Assembly: GCF_932274485.2 (NCBI RefSeq)
Contig: NC_065882.2
Span: forward strand, 12,197,390-12,261,389
Direction: 5' to 3'
Origin: Patella vulgata
Taxonomy: Eukaryota > Mollusca > Gastropoda > Patellidae
Length of the DNA stretch: 64,000 nucleotides
Shown: positions 10,720 to 22,629 of the stretch, piece by piece
Layout: every line of letters begins with the position of its first letter
How positions within the stretch are numbered: the first letter of the stretch is position 1
Notes under the pieces: generated by a model
What the model saw: the letters and a program-made list of their open reading frames with translations, nothing else
The model's database searches: none
Told to the model about the DNA's origin: nothing
Position numbers and translations under genes: made by a program

Positions 10720-11240
10720 ACCTACCCAGACTTAAAGTAATGGATCCCATATTTGATTAAGAAAACCAAATTAAAATACCAACACTAGATAAATCTCACG
10801 ACTTGGATTCTATCAGATTTGAAATAGGGCAATTAATTCTGTTCGCCCAAAACAAAATGGCAGTGGGTGTAATACATGTACCTAGCAAGCAACATAGATC
10901 TATGAAATTTTAACTCAACATATCTTTGTAAATACTGAATGGAACTCAAGCCTGGAAATAAGGCACCTGTCACAGACAATGTCAGGCACAGATTCAGACT
11001 TTGTCAGGCACAAAACCTCTGGTGTCTGTCATTTTGTCCGGCACTGATTTGTCTTTTTTATTGACATTTATAATACATGTCCGGCACTAAGTTGAAAATG
11101 TCAGGTACTATTTCATTAGTGTCTGACATTTTGTCAGGTGCATCTAAAATCGTTATTTCCAGTACTGATGGAACTAAATATTCCTTTCAGAGATTCGCCT
11201 TTCACATTATTTCTATTATGCTAAGATGAAAATGAAATGG
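10720..11240 (+). repeat. Repeat family J, copy carrying a hAT-like insertion
   Basis: AAACCAAATTAAAATACCAA, CTAGATAA, TTGTAAATACTGA and CAGAGATTCG blocks recur at 34420-34680. The hAT-like element 10947-11167 sits inside, and the 34 kb copy gives the empty site. Confidence 0.65.
10939..11175 (+). mobile_element. hAT-like MITE with exact 8 bp target duplication
   Basis: Element 10947-11167 (221 bp). Ends CAAGCCTGGAAATAAGG and the complement of CAGTACTGGAAATAACG. ATGGAACT flanks it exactly at 10939-10946 and 11168-11175. The interior consists of GTCAGGCAC / GTGCCTGAC words forming several hairpins. No coding capacity. Confidence 0.9.
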
Positions 11241-11625
11241 GCTGGGTTCATTGTGTATATGGCATCTCATTTTTCTGTCCCATCTGAATGACTATACGTT
11301 GTCCCTTGCCAGGCCCTCTGTTCTGCACCAGAGACAAGGAACTTTGGCAACACCGGAATCGCACGTGGGACCTCCAGGTTATGCTAGGTTCCCACTGTCG
11401 TGCGATGCGTTACAATAGTATTGTCCTTCTTGCTTCCATGATCAGGTACGTTTCGATACAATTAACACAATTGCTACGACTGACCTCAATATATCATAAG
11501 TTCTGATAGGATAACCCTGACTACTCCAGGATTAAGACCACAATTTCAATCGTAGCGTGAATTGTGATAGTTGGAACCTAGCATAAGCGAGACAACCTCT
11601 TACTCACTGAGCCACTGTGGCTCCT
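11225..11625 (-). mobile_element. Diverged SINE B relative, interrupted by MITE G
   Basis: GTCCCATCTGAATGACTATA, GTTGTCCCTTGCCAGG and, at the far end, CTTACTCACTGAGCCACTG are SINE B body and head in reverse. MITE G (11379-11586) splits it at the tRNA-like head. Confidence 0.75.
11379..11586 (+). mobile_element. MITE family G, copy 1
   Basis: Ends TTATGCTAGGTTCCCACTGT and the complement of TTATGCTAGGTTCCAACTAT, with partly complementary interiors. A second copy lies in opposite orientation at 61836-62063, also inside a SINE B. A 2-3 bp TA-type duplication is possible. Confidence 0.75.
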
Positions 11626-13040
11626 TTTGTGCTAAGATAACACAATGAAACTTTAACATCCAAACTGACAATTATTTGCATCATTACACCACAATTATAA
11701 TGTTATAGCCGTATGTTTGACTGTGGGAATTAGACGTGAAAAGTTAACGGACAATTAATATGTATCTGGATTCACCCTACATCCACTGGTTATTGTAAAA
11801 AACGTTATGATAAGATGTTTCTAGATCCCTTGAGATCTGTGGTTATTGTAGTTATAGGGTTAATAAAGACAGACATATGCCATGATAATAATAATTGTTG
11901 CAGTTATATCACACCAAGTCTGCTCTGTTCATGTGAGAACTGTCATAAGTCCGGAAACTTTTCTTGAAAAGATGTGTCTTCAATCAAATTTTTGAAATTC
12001 TTTACGTTTTTGGCTGATTTAATGAAATGGGGGTTTAACCCTTCCTGAGTTAACCATAGAGGGCTATGCAAATATTAAGCAAAAAATTTGCAAGCTGTGG
12101 AAAACCAAGCATACCTTGAATATGAATGCGACCACAACTGTAATATTGCAGATGTATATCCATTATATATGACTTATAATTTTTTTATGGTTGCCATGGT
12201 TACCAGTGGATTTAAAAATGGATGCCATATTGTTATAAATGAAATATTGGGTATTTTCCTTGCCATTAAGACGGTCAGGAATGAAACTATATGGATTATT
12301 AGCATGATAGATATCTCTTTTGTAAGAATAATATAGGTTTCGGGGGCAAAGTCACTAAATTGTGATAATAATGAGGGTTTCTAAAATCCTGTAGTCAATA
12401 AAATGAAAAACAAGCAGTATTGATCAACATTCCTGCTGTAGATAACACAAATATACCAATCATCAGTAACAAATTTTTATTAACAAAAAAATAAATATTT
12501 GAAAAATAGCAATAATACATGTATATACCAAAATATTCACATTAGGGTTGTCATGGTAACTGATTTGACTAAATGACATAGGTCGATATTGGCAGAAATC
12601 TACATGTTGTTGTGGTGGGTGGGTGCGCGACTGTACAAAAGCAGAAGAACAATTTCATCTGGAGAAGTCTTCTTCTTTTGTGTCTTTACTTTGACAAACA
12701 TTTGAATTTTCATCAGAAGAAGACTCCCCACTCACTACCCGAATCCAAAATAGACATATCGGAATTTAAGACGTAATCCACGACTAAAATCAACCGAAGT
12801 CTTTTTACTGTGAAGGACACCTTTCCTCAGCTGTTCTGACAATTGTTATATGTTTCGTCAATAGAGGAACCCTCTTTGTAATAGAAACTTGTGTTATAGA
12901 CCATCTAAGGTTAAAACCATGTGCTTGTGCAACAGAGAAAACCAGGTTGTATAAACTTCCTGGCTATTGTCGGGAGCCGTTCTGACAGGTCCTTGAATAT
13001 TTTGTATTTGGTCTCATCCAAATGATATGGCCGGCTTATT
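11626..13040. other. Intron without recognised gene
   Basis: A short inverted repeat, AGTCTTCTTCT near 12668 and AGAAGAAGACT near 12716, could form a hairpin. The open frame at 12088-12336 has no recognisable motif and reads as AT-rich noise. Confidence 0.5.
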
Positions 13041-13041
13041 A

Positions 13042-13660
13042 TTATTAACCAAGATGTCCAGGGTTCAGTTCCTGTGTTGGTAGAGATAGACTAGTTTTCC
13101 CCTTGTATGTGGTGCAGGACAAGGGAACTGGCTTGTAGGTGGAGCAGGACAGGGGAACTGGCTTGTAGGTGGAGCAGGACAGGGGAACTGGCTTGTAAGT
13201 GGTGCAGGACATGGGAACTGGCTTGTAAGTGGTGCAGGACATGGGAACTGGCTTGTAAGTGGTGCAGGACAGGGGAACTGGCTTGTAAGTGGTGCAGAAC
13301 ATGGGAACTGGCTTATAGGTGGAGTTGGACAGGGGAACTGGCTTATAGGTGGAGTTGGACAGGGGAACTGGCTTGTAAGAGGTGAAGGACATGGGAACTG
13401 GCTTGTTAGGTGGTGCAGGACAGGGGAACTGGCTTGTTAGGTGGTGCAGGACATGGGAACTGGCTTGTGTGTGGTGCAGGACATGGGAACTGGCTTGTAG
13501 GTGGAGTTGGACAGGGGAATTAGCTTGGACAAGTGCCTAGTTGTTAGGATGAGACCAAACACCAATGTCCTGTGTACATTTGGTGTGCACTCGGGATAGT
13601 TAGAATTAGCTGAAAACTCAGTAAAATAGTGTGATTGGCCAGTGGACTATCGGTATGCAA
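13042..13660 (+). mobile_element. SINE B copy inflated by an internal minisatellite
   Basis: The left part has GGTTCAGTTCCTGTGTTGGT and TTTTCCCCTTGT. The right part has CAAGTGCCTAGTTGTTAGGA, then TGTGTACATTTGGTGTGCAC. Together they are a diverged SINE B split by the 30 bp array. Confidence 0.75.
13104..13525 (+). repeat. 30 bp minisatellite, 14 units
   Basis: Units of the form TGTAAGTGGTGCAGGACATG + GGAACTGGCT. Units 11 and 12 are 31 bp. Two subtypes alternate (GGTGCAGGAC, GGAGTTGGAC). The unit matches the SINE B segment CCTTGTCAGTGATGCAGGAC. Both strands are stop-free over long runs only because of the 30 bp period. Confidence 0.93.
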
Positions 13661-13725
13661 AATGCATGTGATGAACAGTGTTAACGATGTAGTAGCCGGA
13701 CATTATCAGGGAGATAGTATGCGCG

Positions 13726-14165
13726 TCAATTAAATATATCTAGAATAATAGCCGAGAGAGACATGTTATATTTACCAATCAAGTCAATATGACAGCCATA
13801 AAACTTTTTAAAGGTTTTAAAAAGTTTAGTTCGCAAGTATCCCTGTAGTTGAAGCTTAGATGACAAATGCCTCGATCTACTTAAAAAATCAGAATAAAAT
13901 GAACAAGCTCTCGCGTAATGAATTAGTTGAGACACAAACACTCCATAAGCTGGTGATATTGGAATGTTACTACTAATAAATGGAAAGTTAACAATTGGAA
14001 AGTCAAAGTCATCACGTTTATCGTACAATTTAACACTAAGTTTATGGCAATTGTCAAAATCGAGACGCAAATCCAAGTAGGAAGCGTAATTGTCACCCTA
14101 AGTATTGTTTTTAATTTCGAGCTCATCAGGATATATGAATTCTACATAATCACTAAATTTTGGAT
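13726..14165 (-). mobile_element. Fossil fragment of a retroelement reverse-transcriptase ORF
   Basis: The minus strand encodes a stretch with the signature KLYDKRDDFDFPIVNFPF and then PAYGVFVSQLIHYAR, which I recognise from the C-terminal part of reverse-transcriptase ORFs abundant in mollusc, cnidarian and fish genomes. Only this tail is present. The catalytic RT core, other domains and terminal repeats are not seen. The copy is broken (at least one break) and looks old. The class of retroelement cannot be fixed from this piece. Confidence 0.75.
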
Positions 14166-14950
14166 TATTCAGCATGGCGTATACCAATCATAGTAATATG
14201 CCGTACTCCATATCATTTGCATTTGCATTTATAAGTTATGAAATGCACATCATGACCATGACCTTGGTAAATGCACATCATGACCATCACCTTGATAAAT
14301 GTTAAATAGAAATTAAATTATGTAGAATTAAGACGTAAAATTGGATATTCATGACAAGACTATATAGCAATGACAAAGAGCAACAATAATTTGTTATTCC
14401 AGAAATTAGCCTTAATATGTAGTGTTCATAATCAGACTTCATAGCTGTGGCGTAGAGCAACATTAAATTGTCATTCCAGAAATCAGATATAAGTAAACTA
14501 CCAGGGTAATTTTATTTCATTTCTCCCAGGGGCTTGCAGAGATGCGAAATTTAGCTTAATTCTCATGTCTGATTGATATTGTGGTGGCTTATATTGAATT
14601 TCATAAACCAGAAATTCATAGGCTATATGTCAACTACTCATAAAGCCTTCGATCTGAAATAAATGCCTGGGGTTTATAGAAAGTTCAGAAAATCAATATT
14701 TACGATAAATCATGAAAAAGTTTAATCCCAGCTTGAGAATTGTGTTTGTCTGCATCCAACAGAAGACAAATGGTCTTAAGATAATTAAGTGATTTGTTGA
14801 GGTTCTTCGGGTGTTGCAGGTTGTCAATATGTGGATGTTTACTCTGTAAAATTTGAAATCGGGAAGCTTTTACCATTTGATTTATATCCTTGGTTAGAAG
14901 ATTTGACCAACACAAGATGTGGCTGAAAGGTAAACTTCCATATTGACAGT
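14166..14950. other. Intron without recognised gene
   Basis: A tandem CATCATGACCATGACCTTGG repeat (two units, about 14245-14300) is visible. The minus-strand open frame 14700-14975 has no motif I recognise. Confidence 0.45.
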
Positions 14951-14956
14951 CGTTAC

Positions 14957-15076
14957 TCCTGCATATGACCCTCATAGCACACTGTATGGCGTATGCCCGT
15001 CTTCATTAGCCCAGGTTAGGAGCAGAACAGTAGGACGTTAAACTCCATTTCATTTCATTTCATTTCCTGCATATGA
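14957..15076 (+). mobile_element. SINE B, strongly 5'-truncated (96 bp)
   Basis: Only the last 96 bp remain, with three ATTTC tail units. TCCTGCATATGA is repeated exactly at 14957-14968 and 15065-15076. Confidence 0.92.
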
Positions 15077-15223
15077 AGCTATGTTTCAATCAACTGGCAG
15101 CACCAGGAGTTTCATGAACTCCTCATAAAGTGAAATAAATTTGATATACCATATAAAAAGATGCATGTATTGACTTAAGGAGAATTCAATAAAACTACTA
15201 ATTTGAACTTGACAAAAAGTAGG

Positions 15224-15580
15224 TTAAACAAACATTATGCAAGAGCTAAATCTGCCTGTTTCAGGTCTTTCTTTAGGCCTGAAATGTTATCTAAATTATT
15301 AATTAGACATCAATTAACCTATCCAGACCATAATCAACTCTCGATGTCATCACTAGCCCACATTGTTTATTGGAATAGGTTCCGATTTGCTGTTTGACTT
15401 CCATTCCTGATTTAATCATGATAATTGAGGCTAGGCCGAAAATTCAATCGCTAAAATCTTGGTTCAGACTGGATCAATTTGACTGAAATTTTGAGCAAAT
15501 TGCCATTACATTATCTAGTTTTTAACTATTATAGTGAGAACTGCCAGCTCTTGATCTAATCTCCCATAATGTATCTTTAA
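15224..15580 (-). mobile_element. MITE family C, copy 4
   Basis: TTAAACAAACATTATGCAAG at the start and CCCATAATGTATCTTTAA at the end. Full length. Confidence 0.88.
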
Positions 15581-16213
15581 ATTACCTTTAAGAACATGTA
15601 TCGATATTATTGATGGATGGATCAATTTAATCTTACAAGTTACTACATCTTGCTTTTCTGCTTTTCTTAAACACCACAGATCACCTTTGCTGATATTTCG
15701 ATTATAAAAAGTAGGCTGAGTCGTTTAAGAGTTTATGCCAAAATACTCTCAAGTTCATATTTAATGATTTCTTAAAATTTTCGATTATAAAAAATCTGAT
15801 TGGTGTCCTTGAAGTGTTATAATACATTATAGTCCAATATCAACATCTTTACTTTTCTGACGCTTCTTCTAGGGACCGACACTCCTCAAAAAAAAAAAAA
15901 AAAATCTCTGCCAATTCATGTGTGTTTCTTGGAACATTTTTGATATGATGTCACAATTAAAATATTAAGTACAGGGGAACCTGCACCACAAGACAAATTT
16001 ACAAACAAGACACAGAAATCACAAACAAACGTTCATATCAGATCAAGTCAATGGATCTGGGGGCTATCCTTCAGCGTCTTACATAATCCCCCTTTTAACA
16101 TATATTTAAAAATTGGGATAGGCATCTGATGAAACTGATCAGATTCTTTGAAAAAAAAATTTTTTTTAAAGTAAACAAAATAAAAAAAATTAACAGCCCG
16201 AAGTAAAAGCCTG

Positions 16214-16301
16214 GGCTATGCTATGTCCCAGAGGTCATGGGTTCAAAGTTCAAAGCTGGCTATGCTATGTCCCAGAGGTCATGGGTTCAAAGTTCAAAGC
16301 T
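16214..16301. repeat. 44 bp perfect tandem duplication
   Basis: GGCTATGCTATGTCCCAGAG plus GTCATGGGTTCAAAGTTCAA and four more bases is present twice in tandem, apparently identical, so recent. Confidence 0.9.
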
Positions 16302-16473
16302 TCGGTCATATCATATAATTATGACATAAAAATTCCATGAGTGTTTGTTTTATATTTTGGTTCAAATATTTTTGATTAATAAATATCTTGTTTAGGATTC
16401 CTGGAGTCCTGATAAATAAAATATTTTGTGACGAACTAACAATCAATAATAATTATCAGTAAATAAAACATTC

Positions 16474-16833
16474 CATTTAAAATGAAATGGAGTTTAACGT
16501 CCCATGAAGACAGGCATACACCATACAGTGTGCTATGAGGTAAATTTTGCTCGGGCAGCGGCACTATGGCCTACTCTTACATCAAATCCCAACTGCCAAG
16601 GGATCTTTTGAATGTACGCCAATGTGTACACTAGACCTCAGTTTTTTGTCCCATTCGAATGACTAGTCAGCTGTCCTTGCCAGACCCTCTATCCTACACA
16701 ACTGACAAGCGGAAACGATGCCGGAAAACCCTATTGAACTTTCTCGGCTAATGCAGGGATCAAACATGCCACTGCCAGGCTAGCGAGCCAGCGTCTTACC
16801 TACTTAGCCACCGTGGCTCCCCATTTAAAATGA
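16474..16833 (-). mobile_element. SINE B with 12 bp target duplication
   Basis: CATTTAAAATGA at 16474-16485 and 16822-16833. About 25 bp near the 3' end (CTACTGTTCTGCTCC) is deleted. Confidence 0.92.
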
Positions 16834-16859
16834 CATGTTCTTTCCATTCTTTTCGTTCC

Positions 16860-17000
16860 ACATATGAGACGAAAGACCAAGGTACCATGTACACCTTTGA
16901 GTTCACATCAAAGAACCCTTGACAGTTGGAATTCATTATTGCTGTCCGAGCAAAATTCCTCTCATAGTACACAGTGTGGAATATGCCAGTCTCCATTAGC
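16860..17000 (+). mobile_element. SINE B fragment
   Basis: Central part from GAGACGAAAGACC to TATGCCAGTCTCCATTAGC, then abruptly joined to a SINE A 3' half. Confidence 0.75.
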
Positions 17001-17004
17001 TATT

Positions 17005-17611
17005 ACACGCAAGCGAATTATTGAAATAAAATTGAACCATATGTTAGTCCCGATATTACCTAGCTTGTGTTGAGTGGATGTTAAACCTCATTTCTTTCTC
17101 TCTCTCTCATTTTTTGGAGTTGAATCCTGGATTTCTGAAATGGGTTGGGGAAAGAGCTACATGTATTGAATTGATTTCTGAAAGTGGGTGGGGTGAGGCA
17201 TTTGAAGGCAATTACATTGATATTAGATTTGAAATGAATCTCTCTCTCTCTCCCTCTCATAAGGCCTGTCATTGAGTCAACTGGCGTGGTTTCAAATCCT
17301 CGGTTTAACGTGACATGGAGTAGGGTCGCCAGTCCAACTACGTGGGTTTTCTCCGGGTCCTCCAGTTTCCTTCCACTGCTAAAGGCCCCTACACGCAAGC
17401 GAATTATTGAAATAAAATTAAAACCGTATGTTAGTCTCAAAATGACCAAGTTTGTGTTTAGTTGACATAAAACCTCATTTTTCTCTCTCATTTTCTGGAG
17501 TTGAATCCTGGATTTCTGAAATGGGTTGGGGAAAGAGCTATTGAATTGATTTCTGAAAGTGGGTGGGGTGAGGCATTTGAGGGCAATTGCATTGATATTA
17601 GATTCAAAATG

Positions 17612-17644
<33 letters not shown>

Positions 17645-17650
17645 TGAAAT
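17005..17650 (+). repeat. Duplicated SINE A fragment plus GGAGTTGAATCC segment
   Basis: Order: SINE A 3' half (17005-17110), a 135 bp segment beginning GGAGTTGAATCCTGGATTTC at 17116 and ending in (CT)n, SINE A lacking its first part (17258-17490), then the same 135 bp segment again from 17497. Offset 381 bp. A piece of the segment also follows a SINE A at 24634. Confidence 0.85.
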
Positions 17651-18570
17651 TGTACATGATTTTTACTTTAATAACTTATCTCTTTATACTAAACATTCTT
17701 CCTGTCGATATTTAAATCACCCAGTTTGTACCATGACATCAACATTATATATTACCTACCTATATAGATATATATCAATATTTACATGGTTTATCTACCA
17801 TACTGTAGACAAGGTATGTCAATAAATAATACTGTCATAGAATATAGTTAGATTTTACTTCAAACTCAACATGATATACTGCTCTGTCCGAATATCAAGT
17901 TATGTCACATGCCTATACGAATACCATTATTAGCAAACAAACAAAATCATCTAAAAACAGAAAAACCCGGTTTATGGCGCCCTATGACTCGACAAAACTA
18001 TCGCAAACCAGTAAAACCGGCTAGCTCATCTTACATACGCTCAACAAAAACTATGACATAAAACAAAACTATCGGAAACCAGGAAAAACTCAAAATGATT
18101 TATTTTTCCCAGTTGCAATGTTCTGTATTCCCAACGAGTATGAATACTATTATTTAGGAAACAAACAAGGTTTTAGAAACCAGTAACAACTGCAGGCTTA
18201 TGTCACCCTGCATCACAACATAATTATCAGAACGAGTAAAAACTCATATCTGATATTACTCCAGTTACAATATCATGTTTTATATTTCACGCTTGAATAC
18301 AGTGTAGGGATCAAAGAAAATAATCTGAAACATTAAAAGCAAACAAAACTATGGGAACCCAGTAAACACTATATACTTATATAGCGTACGTCACAACAAA
18401 AGTACAGAAAACAAACCAGTTGCAGAGTTACGTTACAATTATTAGGAAACCAACAAATTGGTTTAAAAACAGTAGATGAATGAAAACTGCAGCACTAACC
18501 GTCAAAGTAACTTCAGCCATGGTGTATTTGCAATTTCATATGACATGTAAATCTCATGTTGCCCAAGTTT
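17651..18570. other. AT-rich intron
   Basis: Recurring loosely spaced phrases such as AACAAAACTATCGGAAACCAG and CAGTAAAACC suggest a very old array (17930-18480). No gene seen. Confidence 0.45.
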
Positions 18571-18572
18571 TT

Positions 18573-18873
18573 CCGACTGATTATAGAGAGAGAGAGAAAT
18601 GGGGTTTAACGTCCACTCGACACAAACTAGGTCATTTCGGGACTAACATATGGTTTAATTTTATTTCAATAATTCGCTTGCAGGGGTCTTTAGCAGTGGG
18701 AGGAAACTGGAGGACCCGGAGAAAACCCACGAAGTTGGACAGACGACCCTACTCCTTGCCACGTGACATACAACTGGGGATTCGAAACCACGCCAGTCGA
18801 CTCAATGACAGACTTTATGATACAGCGCGCGCACGCTAACCATTCAGCCATCCAACCCCCCGACTGATTATAG
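18573..18873 (-). mobile_element. SINE A with 14 bp target duplication
   Basis: Complete. CCGACTGATTATAG at 18573-18586 and 18860-18873. The tail on this strand reads (GA)n. Confidence 0.94.
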
Positions 18874-19027
18874 ATTTCTGTGTTCCTAAAACTACTTTTT
18901 ACTGGTATGGGCAGCCTATATAGATAGTATAGATCAACAAATAATTGTGGAAATTTGCATTTTATTTTTGTATAATTAGTTTTGAAATGTCATATTCTGG
19001 TTTTGTTCAAATTTTGTAAACACTGGT

Positions 19028-19420
19028 ATGCATGTAAAAGATCCCTTGGCAGTTGAAATTTAAAGAGGATTTTGAGAAAATGCAGCTGTCTGTGCAAAAT
19101 TTCCCTCATAGCTCACTTCATGTGTGTTTGTGTTCATTAGCAAGTTGGAGCAGAAAAGTAAGGAAGGAAATGAAATTAAAAAATGGAATTTTGCCTGGAC
19201 AGTGGCACTACATATATACTCTTATATCGAATTCCAACTGTCACAGCTTCTTTTATGTAAATGCAAACGTGTTCACGGTACCTCGACCTGCACGACCGAT
19301 CGTCAGTACCTTTTTTTTCTTGTAAAAATACCTTGTGAATATATTACCGGTAGTCACTGATTCACTACGACCCCCCCCACCCCAGAAAAGTAGGATGTTA
19401 AACCCCATTTCATTTTGTTT
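19028..19420. mobile_element. Scrambled SINE B pieces
   Basis: A forward body piece (19028-19170), an inverted body piece (about 19189-19290, TATATCGAATTCCAACTGTC) and a forward tail (19384-19415, AGGATGTTAAACCCCATTTC) lie in a row. They are either several insertions or one rearranged copy. Confidence 0.65.
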
Positions 19421-19848
19421 GACAAAGAAAGTCTATATTATTGTTTTAATAGTGGAACGAGAAAGTTGATGTCCAATATGTAAATAGATCCATGTCTGAC
19501 GCAAAACTGTGACATTATGAAGATCCAGCTTTATATGTTTCCCCGGTACTCCAATGTATACAGGAGGAGATGTAGGCTAACGAGAAATTGATTTTTTTCC
19601 ATTGAATTCATCATTATAATCATGAAAGAATAGAAAATAATTATTAATCTGACTACTTGTCTATGTCCTTAGGATAAGACAACTTGACAACTGTCTCCAT
19701 CATAATGAATAGATTGACCTTTCCTTCTGATAATATCCACAAGTCATCATAGGAATTTGACACAGATTCGGTTTTTGGTTTGAGTATGGTTTCTTGTTCA
19801 ATACACACTAGAGAGAATGGAGTTAAAAACTTCATATACAGAGTTAAC

Positions 19849-20285
19849 AACGTGACAAGGAGTAGGGTCGTCTGTCCAACCTTGTGGGTTTTCTCCGGGT
19901 CCTCCAGTTTCCTCCCACTGCTAAATACCCCTACGCACAAGCGAATTATGTGACCTCGACTGTCCACAAATTGAACCATATGTTAGTCCCGAAATGACAT
20001 AGTTTGTTTCGAGTGGACGATACTCAGCACGTCTAGGTTTTAGGTAAAGCCGGATTAAGCCTTCATGCCGGAGTTCTTCCAAACTTGAAAAGTGGTACGA
20101 TTTTGATTCCATGCTTGCACATGACCAGGAGTAGGGTCACCTCGCCTGTCCGCAAATTGAACCATATGTTAGTCGTGAAATGACATAGTTTGTTTCGAGT
20201 GGATGTTAATCACCATCTCTAGGTGATAGGTAAAGCCGGATTAACTCCCACTGCACCTGAGTTCTTTCAAACTTGAAAAGAGCGC
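19849..20285 (+). repeat. SINE A remnant with a tandemly duplicated 3' part and flank
   Basis: CAAATTGAACCATATGTTAG, GACATAGTTTGTTTCGAGTG, GGTAAAGCCGGATTAA and TTCAAACTTGAAAAG occur twice in order, at 19965-20092 and 20146-20280. The duplicated unit therefore includes non-SINE flank. Confidence 0.8.
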
Positions 20286-20655
20286 CAACCTATATGCTAC
20301 CAAAGGTACCGATTTAGAGCTGAGTTTACTGCAATACAGATCTGGGTTTTACTCAAGGACACCAGGATTTAATGCACGAATCGAAGATAGAACATGCAAC
20401 TGTCTGTGATAAATCTCCTTGTTTTGACACTAACATGCAGTATTAATGAAATAATGACTCTACTTTTGCAATATAGGAAATGAATCTTGCCCCGAACAGC
20501 AGCATTTCTACTTAAACATGGGTACATAACATCTTTTCGTCCCGTTTAAATGGCTATATAAGGTGCACTTTCTTTATTAATTGTTAGCCATGGATTCTCT
20601 TGCAGAAAAATTGTCAAGCTTTCCTCTTGACCCTATTTCATTTCCATAAAAATTT

Positions 20656-20896
20656 TGGAGGGTTGGATGGCTGAATGAATAACATGTGCGCGCCGTATCA
20701 TAAGGTCTGTCATTGAGTCAACTGGCATGGTTTTGATTCCCCGGTAGTGTCGCCTGTCCAACTCGTGGGTTTTGTCTGGGTCCTCCGGTTTTCTCCCACT
20801 GCTAAAGACTCGTGCACACAAGCAAATTATTGAAATAAAATTGAACCATGTGTTAATCTTGAAAGGACCTAGTTGGTGTCGAGAGGAAGTTAAACC

Positions 20897-20932
<36 letters not shown>
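20656..20932 (+). mobile_element. SINE A
   Basis: Head TTGGATGGCTGAATG onward, (CT)n tail 20901-20931. About 25 bp around TACGTGACAAGGAG is missing. A SINE B starts immediately after the tail. Confidence 0.88.
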
Positions 20933-20935
<3 letters not shown>

Positions 20936-20936
<1 letters not shown>

Positions 20937-21185
20937 TATCCTAGTCCAGAGGTCGCAGGTTTGTTCTCGGTGTTGGCCGAAAAAGCTCATCGGGGTGTTC
21001 CAGCGTGGTTTCCCCTTGTCAGGTCCTATGTACACATTTGGAATTTGATATAAGAGTAGGCCATATAGTGCCGCTGTTCAGGCAAAATTCCCCTCATAGC
21101 ACACTACATGGCGTATGCCCATCCTCATTAGCCCAGTCGGAGCAGAACAATAAGACATTAAACTTCTTTTTATTTTATTTCATAA
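20936..21185 (+). mobile_element. SINE B, partial
   Basis: From the box B region (GAGGTCGCAGG) through TATGCCCATCCTCATTAGCC to GACATTAAACTTC and a T-rich tail. Internal deletion before GTCCTATGTACAC. Confidence 0.82.
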
Positions 21186-21394
21186 ACGTAAAATTAGGGT
21201 GTTTATTAGTATTTTTTAATACTAATTATTTTTACAATATGTTAATGAAAATTACTGAATAAGTTATTGCATTGGGGGTATTTTTGTTTATAGTTTTTTT
21301 GTTTTATTTGTTTGAATATCAAGTTTTAATATTTTTTTTACTCTAAGTATGGTAATGTAAAATGAAACTTGGAATTAATAACATAAACTATATA

Positions 21395-21890
21395 TTATCA
21401 GTCAGATAGGTGTAAGGTATATTGTCGTAGCTACTACCTCAACTTGACATAACATAAAATATAGGTTTATCTTCACAAGATCTCGCTTCTTTTTGATATT
21501 GGCATGTATCGGATGGAAACTTCATGGATTATCGCAACTGATTGTACGAAAATCATTTTTTTAGCTTGTGGACACTCTACAGGTCACAATTTTTATCCGA
21601 AATGAAACTCGAAATATATGTTTATAACCCAAAGTTCTTGGTTCCTTTCGGACCGCAACTTCCTGGATTATGACCCCTGAGTTTGAATTTCGTAAATATC
21701 GGACTGAAATTGCCCGACAAAAGGTTTTGGACACGCTAGAGGCCACAATTTTTATCTGATTTTGATGAAACTTAAAACGTATGTTTTTATCTCAAAGATT
21801 TCGATTCCTTTTGATATTTGCACATATCGGACCATAATTTCCTGGATTATGTCCCCTGATTGTGCACAAATCGATTTTTTTTTTAGCAGT
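21395..21890. repeat. Diverged tandem repeats, roughly 140-180 bp
   Basis: GGACACGCTAGAGGCCACAA, TTTTTATCTGATTTTGATGA, AACCCAAAG and TTCCTGGATTATGACCCCTG recur with changes two to three times. Confidence 0.65.
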
Positions 21891-22019
21891 GTTTTCTGTC
21901 CATTTCTTAAAAAGTGTGGGCATATCTTGCATGGCAACCGCTTGTTACAATTAACGATTGAATTTTTTGTACGAACAGTATTGTAATGATTAAAATAATA
22001 GAATATAGTCATCAATATT

Positions 22020-22625
22020 TTCGTAAGTTTTTTTTGTTTTTTTTGTTTTTTTTACTATAAGTATGGTAATGTATTATAAAATAAAGCATGTAATTATCCA
22101 AAGTTACGAGTATATATAGGGGAGATTTTTTTTTTTATTTGAATATAAATATGATTTTTTTTTTCACTATAAGTATGCGTATAATGTATAAAATGAAGCA
22201 TGTAATTATCCAAACTTAAGAGGAGTACCGGTATATCGGTATATAGTGTATATTTTCATAGATTTTCTTTTATTTAAATATAAATATGATTTTTTTTTTT
22301 TCTATAAGTGTGGTAATGTATAAAATGAAGCATGTAATTATCCAAAGTTAAGAGTATATATAGTGTATATTTTCGTAGAATTTTTTTTTTATTTAAAAAT
22401 AAATATGATTTTTTTTTTTACTATAAGTATGGTAATGTATAAATTGAAGCATGTAATTATCCAAACTTAAGAGGAGTATATATAGTGTATGTTTTCATAT
22501 ATTTGTATTTTTATTTAAAAATAAATATGATTTTTTTTTACTATAAGTATGGTAATGTATAAAATGAAGCATGTAATTATCCAAAGTTTAAGAGGAGTAT
22601 ATATTATTATAGTGTATAGATCATT
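22020..22625. repeat. About 120 bp AT-rich tandem array, 5 units
   Basis: AAGCATGTAATTATCCAAA occurs near 22084, 22196, 22327, 22446 and 22566, each followed by TATATATAGTGTATATTTTC, a long T run and CTATAAGTATGGTAATGTAT. Confidence 0.88.
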
Positions 22626-22629
22626 TAAA

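Noticed and set aside
13045-13392. Proline-rich repeat protein (STYKPVPLSC units)
   Set aside because: A 30 bp minisatellite has a period divisible by three, so open frames persist on both strands without selection.
14700-14975. Minus-strand frame of 91 codons as a gene
   Set aside because: No recognisable domain, and its start lies at the SINE B insertion site; AT-rich chance frame is more likely.
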